DNA from: Ascoidea tarda (nom. inval.)
Lineage: Eukaryota > Ascomycota > Saccharomycetes > Ascoideales > Ascoideaceae
Direction: 5' to 3'
Length of the DNA stretch: 22,062 nt
NCBI GenBank assembly: GCA_030560485.1
Contig: JAKTTS010000253.1
Coordinates: 1 to 22,062 of the forward strand
Part shown: piece by piece, positions 18,460 to 22,062 of the stretch
Position numbering within the stretch: the stretch's first letter is position 1
Layout: each line of letters opens with the position of its first letter
The notes under the pieces: model-generated
The model's input: only the letters and a program-made list of their open reading frames with translations
Told to the model about the DNA's origin: nothing
Database searches by the model: none
Program-made: the position numbers and the translations under genes

Positions 18460-19606
18460 GGTGTATTTAAAATGAGACTATTAATTTATTAATTATTTAG
18501 TTTATTAATTATTTAGTTAAACAATTAATTCAAATAAAAGTAATAACTAGAAACGAGTAGCTAGAAACTGATATCTGATATCTGGTTTCAATGAATTAGA
18601 CCAATTGATTAGGTTGTTTATTGGGACAAAAAGATAAAAAAAACCACAAATTGGACAAAATTGAGTTTACACGTGACGCCATGGTGTTAACTGGTATTAA
18701 GTGATTATGGGTTTAATGATCAGATTGTTCAGACATTGTTTAAACATTGTTTATGATTGGAATTTCTGGTAATGGTGAGGTGAGTGAAGATGGTGGAAGA
18801 TCTGTTCTCAGCAGGTTTGTGGATTTTATGGCTGAGAAATTGGTTTTAGTGGGCAAAATTCATTCTATTTCGGTGAGACATTGGATGTTTAAAAGTGAAT
18901 GAGTCTACAGCTTTTCGTAATTGATAATACAATAGATCTCATTTCTGTGTTTGTTTTTGTAAAAAATTTGAATTGAGTGATTGAGGAGTAATTGTAGAGT
19001 AACGGATGAATAAAACAGCGAAAGAATCAAAGTGTCGTGTAGCAGTGAGAGAATTAAACCGTTATGTAAATTGGGATTTGAAGAAGCGTTAACGAGGTGC
19101 AAACCTCAGTCAAATCAAATTGAGAAACAAAATAAGAAATAGAATGAAGGCAGAGGAGCAAGAGAAAAAAAAAAGATAATCATTTTTTTTCATCCATATT
19201 TTCAGTTGAAGGAATTACGATTATAAACAAGGCGAGAAAATGCAATATGATCGACAATGGTTTGAATAGTTTGGGATTTTTAATATTTTTAGATGGTTTG
19301 AATAGATTGAACTTAGGAGATTAGATCCAAATAAGAAAGATGTAGGATTTATTAAAAAAAAAAGAGCAATATCAGATTCCAGTACACATCCTGGAAAACA
19401 TTGCACGATAATTTGGATTAAATAATTATAATTATTTGGGAACAATCTTAATTTGTTGATTTGTCTTAGTTGTTTTTGCTGAACCAGTGGAATCGAGCAG
19501 TTGGCTATGAGCTCTATGGCCTTTATTTACAGTGGGTCTGTATCACGATCTGAGCTGCCAAACGGGAAGAGATTGTTTCCTAAAAGACCAGACAAAAAGC
19601 GCTGCA

Positions 19607-19612
19607 TATAAA
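19607..19612 (+). promoter_or_regulatory. TATA box, candidate promoter of a rightward transcript
   Basis: TATAAA at the start of the T-depleted A/C-rich tract, about 1 kb before the Myb-factor ATG. The change of strand composition right after it supports a transcription start. Confidence 0.4.
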
Positions 19613-19791
19613 CCGACACAGAACACACCAACACCACACAACAAAAACAAGGCAAAACAAACCAAACAAAGCATAAAAAAACACGAAAGCCCACTGGGAA
19701 AAGGCCTGAAAACCCACAAAAGCCCAAAAAAACCCACAAAACCCCTCTGCATGCTCCTCTGCAGGCAGCGAAGCAGCTCACGTCCAAAAGA

Positions 19792-19829
19792 GCCTCACTT
19801 CCGCAGAGAATGGGCCTCACTTCCGCAGA
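19792..19829. repeat. 16-bp direct repeat in island D
   Basis: GCCTCACTTCCGCAGA occurs exactly twice, 22 bp apart, two helical turns, so both copies face the same side of the DNA. Confidence 0.95.
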
Positions 19830-20155
19830 AGAGCCACAAGCACCTCCTCCACCACAGGCCCAGCAGACCGCCTGCTGGAAGACGCGTCTGGGCGCGGTCC
19901 TTGTAGCACAGGTGTGGCCAGCTATGCTACTACAGCATCTGCCGCACTGCAGCACACGCCGTGCTGTGCGTGCTGCGTTGTGGCGCGGCGACCCGCTAAG
20001 GCTGTACGGTTGCTGATGAACACACAGCAACCAGGCTGCCTGGCTCATGCGCGCTGTGCCAGCAAGGTTTGGAGTGCATGCGAGAGTTTGGCCTGCAGAA
20101 CTTTGGTGCAGACCCCTGTGCGTGTATGCGCCTGGAGCGAAACCAACGGATAACG

Positions 20156-20337
20156 GTATGTAATATGCATTTTTGATCTATGTCTTAAAACAACTTTCAT
20201 TTCTTCTTCTCAACTTTGAAAAGTCAAAAACCAACTTCTCAAATCCCAATCTCCTTTCAATGATCATTAAGACATTGAATTTAATATTCCAGATCAGATA
20301 TATAAGAATGGAAAATTTCCCTCTTTTTTCTTTCCAG
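20156..20337 (+). other. Possible intron in the 5' leader of the Myb-factor gene
   Basis: GTATGT donor exactly where GC-rich sequence changes to AT-rich, and an acceptor with a strong pyrimidine tract, CTCTTTTTTCTTTCCAG, ending at 20337. That would give a 182-bp intron between a leader exon (island D) and the coding exon. No clear branch site is seen, so this is tentative. A competing reading treats the TATATAAG at 20299-20306 as the gene's own TATA box. Confidence 0.3.
20299..20306 (+). promoter_or_regulatory. TATA-like element before the Myb-factor gene
   Basis: TATATAAG about 315 bp before the ATG, followed by a C/T-rich stretch with TAATTATC repeats (20378-20415) as at yeast start-site regions. 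Confidence 0.4.
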
Positions 20338-20620
20338 ATCTCTTTTCCTTCATCATATTTATTACCTTTTTTCATCTTATTATCTAATTATCTAATTATC
20401 TGACTATCTGATTATCTTTATCAAAGTATATCCCCTCCTATTGTCTCACTATCTTGTTCTCTTCAAGCTTTTTTATCTCCCTATTGTTATACTATACCTT
20501 CCCCAACCTGTTTTCTAAGTCTCTACTTCCACACATTTTTTGTATCGCTCATTCCTTCTATTTGGTGACTTTTCTTGTGTTCCATATCTATATCCATACC
20601 TCGTTTTCTATCCAATAATC

Positions 20621-21622
20621 ATGTCGACTCTCATAAACGAAATCCAACCTCGCCAATTTTCCTTGCCTTCCTTGTGTAACAACAGCATCGTTCCAATATA
20701 TCAATCCTATGGAAAGATCAAGTTGCCTGGTTTGAAGGAGCTATTCCAAGAAAGCTTTTTCCTTTCTTCACAGCAACAACAATCACAGTCTCCTTCGATT
20801 CCAACTCCTCCTCCAAGCCAACAATCCTTATCCCCCGTTGTTCAATACAGAGACGTGAGAGCTCCTTCTTTACCTACTCCCACTCCTGTTTCTGCTCAAC
20901 CTCATCTTACCTACGATAGCTCTGCTCAAACATCTCCTCAATTACAACAAACTCAACAATTACAACACCAGCTTCTGCCACTGCTTCAGCAAGTGCCCAT
21001 CAACCAAAATTCACAATCTCAACAACAAACCCCCCAGCAAGTGTCTCAACAAGTGCCTCAACAAGTCCAGCCACAACACCAGCAACCTCCTCAAATGCAC
21101 CAAATGCAACAAATGCCCCAGGTACAGCAAATGCAACAAATTCAACCCATCCAACAAGTCCAACAACAACAAATACAGCTGCCCCAACCAAACTACCCTT
21201 ACCAAGTTCCACAGTTCCAACAAATGCCTACTCCTCCTTTCATGACAAACTCTCCCAGCTATTTATATACAGGCCCTGCTCCTGCTCCTTTGGCTCCCCA
21301 AATCTATCCTCTAGATCAATACCAAAGAGTTGTCACCCCCTTGAGCTCTTTAAACCAATCAAAGGGAAACTTGAAACTAATCCCCAAACAAGCAAGTGCT
21401 TGGTCCCATGCTGACGATAAACTACTAAGATATTTGAAAGAAGAAAAAAAATTGGGCTGGAGAGCTGTAGCCACTTATTTCCCCAGAAGAACTCCAAATG
21501 CTTGTCAATTTAGATGGAGAAGATTGGTTAGTGGCAACGCAAGTCTCAAAAACTCTATAAATTCAAAACAAAAATTAGCTAGTAAATCAGTTAAAACCTC
21601 AATCAAATCTTTATTAAACTAA
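20621..21622 (+). CDS. Dot6/Tod6-type Myb transcription factor with Gln/Pro-rich prion-like region
   Basis: 333 residues from ATG 20621; the frame is open further upstream but without an ATG. Residues 1-48 are a unique head; 50-100 are Ser/Pro/Gln-rich; 102-200 are a Gln/Pro/Met/Val prion-like region (QQVPQQVQPQ, QMHQMQQMPQVQQ). One Myb/SANT domain at 258-303 has W261, W280 and W299 at even 19-residue spacing, and GWRAVATYFPRRTPNACQFRWRRL, very close to Dot6/Tod6 of S. cerevisiae. Those bind the PAC element (GCGATGAG) and repress ribosome-biogenesis genes under TOR and PKA. The tail is basic. Unlike Dot6, the Myb domain is C-terminal and the protein is short, so orthology is not assured. Three of the window's four genic CTG codons are here (119, 121, 187), all in the Gln-rich part. 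Confidence 0.88.
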   Translation: MSTLINEIQPRQFSLPSLCNNSIVPIYQSYGKIKLPGLKELFQESFFLSSQQQQSQSPSIPTPPPSQQSLSPVVQYRDVRAPSLPTPTPVSAQPHLTYDSSAQTSPQLQQTQQLQHQLLPLLQQVPINQNSQSQQQTPQQVSQQVPQQVQPQHQQPPQMHQMQQMPQVQQMQQIQPIQQVQQQQIQLPQPNYPYQVPQFQQMPTPPFMTNSPSYLYTGPAPAPLAPQIYPLDQYQRVVTPLSSLNQSKGNLKLIPKQASAWSHADDKLLRYLKEEKKLGWRAVATYFPRRTPNACQFRWRRLVSGNASLKNSINSKQKLASKSVKTSIKSLLN

Positions 21623-21674
21623 TGACAAAGCAATTGAATCCAATTATTTTAAAACTACAATCTAAAAATAATCG

Positions 21675-21717
21675 AATAATTTCAATAATTTCGATAATTT
21701 CGATAATTTCGATAATT
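21675..21717. repeat. GATAATTTC tandem repeat
   Basis: Four to five 9-bp units just downstream of the Myb-factor stop codon. Confidence 0.85.
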
Positions 21718-21900
21718 TTAACAATTCCAATTCCAATTCCTAATATAATTATCAATATCAATATCAATATCAATATTAAGTTCTATTTCATGGTTATAAA
21801 TATCACAAGATTTCGTGTTAATTTCAGTTCTTTGTTATGTGTTATTTAATTAATTAATTTTTCTTTTGCTTATATTGTATTTAATGTTTTAATGGCTTAA

Positions 21901-21957
21901 TTTTTTTTTTTTTCTCTTTCTCTTTCTCTTTCTCTTTCTCTTTCTCTTTCTCTTTCT
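21901..21957. repeat. TTTCTC microsatellite
   Basis: A T-run followed by about seven TTTCTC units, a pure pyrimidine tract resembling that at 17405-17488. Confidence 0.95.
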
Positions 21958-22007
21958 TCATCTTCATTTTTAATATGAATATCATAATCATAATCACATC
22001 TACAATC

Positions 22008-22062
22008 ATCATCATTTTTTAGTATATTTACTACTTTTATCATCATTTTTTAGTATATTTAC
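22008..22062. repeat. 24-bp direct repeat at the window edge
   Basis: The same 24 bases (ATCATCATTTTTT then AGTATATTTAC) occur at 22008-22031 and 22039-22062, 31 bp apart start to start. The array may continue past the window. Confidence 0.9.

Larger units (their letters stand above)
16511..19489. other. AT-rich, repeat-rich stretch without a gene
   Basis: About 3 kb dominated by simple repeats (separate entries), A/T runs and GATAAT-like DNA. One GTCACGTG (minus strand, 18670-18677) lies near its right end. No coding frame above about 75 codons exists and none looks real. Confidence 0.55.
19490..20160. other. GC-rich island D: candidate leader exon or non-coding RNA
   Basis: The strongest GC island. 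A TATAAA (19607-19612) is followed by about 130 bp almost free of T on the plus strand (19611-19745), the composition of yeast transcribed leaders. Then come a 16-bp direct repeat (19792-19807 and 19814-19829) and a very GC-rich segment (19840-20110), with TAGCACAGGTGT at 19904-19915 shared with island B. The island ends in AACG followed by GTATGT at 20156-20161, a yeast splice-donor consensus. Open frames exist on both strands (173 codons on minus) but look like composition effects. Confidence 0.5.
10857..20620. other. About 9.8-kb gene-free region upstream of the Myb-factor gene
   Basis: No convincing protein gene, tRNA, 5S rRNA, spliceosomal RNA or transposon is recognisable. Reading frames here are short; several begin only at GTG/TTG or use CTG codons that the real genes avoid. 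The background is AT-rich with many simple repeats, and four GC-rich islands stand out (separate entries). It separates two divergently transcribed genes (10155-10856 and 20621-21622), so it holds both promoters. It could be a very long regulatory region, the site of long non-coding RNAs, or a regional centromere. Sequence alone does not choose. Confidence 0.8.
21623..22062. other. 3' region of the Myb-factor gene, repeat-rich
   Basis: 440 bp with no gene: GATAATTTC repeats (21675-21717), ATCAAT repeats (21750-21775), a TTTCTC microsatellite (21901-21957) and a 24-bp direct repeat at the window edge. Confidence 0.6.

Noticed and set aside
18670-18677. GTCACGTG as CDEI of a point centromere
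   Set aside because: No CDEIII-like TGTTTTTGNTTTCCGAA follows at the proper distance on either side, here or at 11676-11683, so a Saccharomyces-type point centromere is not supported.
19527-20048. 173-codon minus-strand frame in island D, rich in Cys and Phe
   Set aside because: Its composition mirrors the T-depleted, A/C-rich plus strand; no motif or believable start context. Better explained as non-coding.
10857-20620. tRNA, 5S, U-snRNA, SRP or RNase P RNA genes
   Set aside because: No A/B-box pair or conserved core of these RNAs was recognised; a covariance search could overturn this for the GC islands.
20540-20620. Upstream extension of the Myb-factor frame
   Set aside because: It begins at TTG, and its sequence is the C/T-rich leader; ATG 20621 is the natural start.

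Overview
This is a nuclear segment of an AT-rich budding yeast (Saccharomycotina). The evidence is the gene set (APN1, MBF1, CPR1, MRPS35/mS45, SFH5), compact genes with short 5'-proximal introns carrying yeast GTATGT/GTAAGT donors, TATA boxes, and many AT and CT microsatellites. CTG codons are very rare: I count four in all the convincing genes. One of them, in APN1, lies where S. cerevisiae Apn1 (from memory) has Ser. A CUG-Ser lineage is therefore possible but not proven. I see no mobile element, tRNA or CRISPR array.

Left part, 1-10856, dense genes: a leftward ornithine cyclodeaminase/mu-crystallin-like gene, cut by the window edge with 349 codons present; APN1 (AP endonuclease, leftward, with a probable two-residue first exon and a 128-bp intron); a divergent promoter; MBF1; CPR1 (cyclophilin A, one intron); MRPS35 (mitoribosomal mS45, leftward, convergent with CPR1); SFH5 (CRAL-TRIO/Sec14-like, with a long acidic N-terminal extension); an NCBP3/DUF2414-like RNA-binding protein with an RS tail; and a leftward unrecognised 233-residue protein with one membrane segment. 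They are ordinary housekeeping genes with no operon-like logic.

Middle, 10857-20620: about 9.8 kb with no convincing protein gene, exceptional for a yeast. It is AT-rich with simple repeats and is broken by four GC-rich islands (about 11.29-11.69, 13.65-14.34, 16.13-16.51 and 19.50-20.16 kb). The last island starts near a TATA box, continues as a T-depleted A/C-rich stretch that looks like a transcribed leader, contains a 16-bp direct repeat at 22-bp spacing, and ends exactly at a GTATGT splice-donor-like site.

Right part, 20621-22062: a 333-residue transcription factor with a Gln/Pro-rich prion-like centre and a single C-terminal Myb/SANT domain of Dot6/Tod6 type, followed by repeat-rich 3' DNA. 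A prion-like transcription factor behind a roughly 10-kb upstream region recalls the architecture of cell-fate and biofilm regulators in Candida albicans (WOR1, EFG1). That reading, or alternatively a regional centromere, is the most interesting possibility here and is inference.
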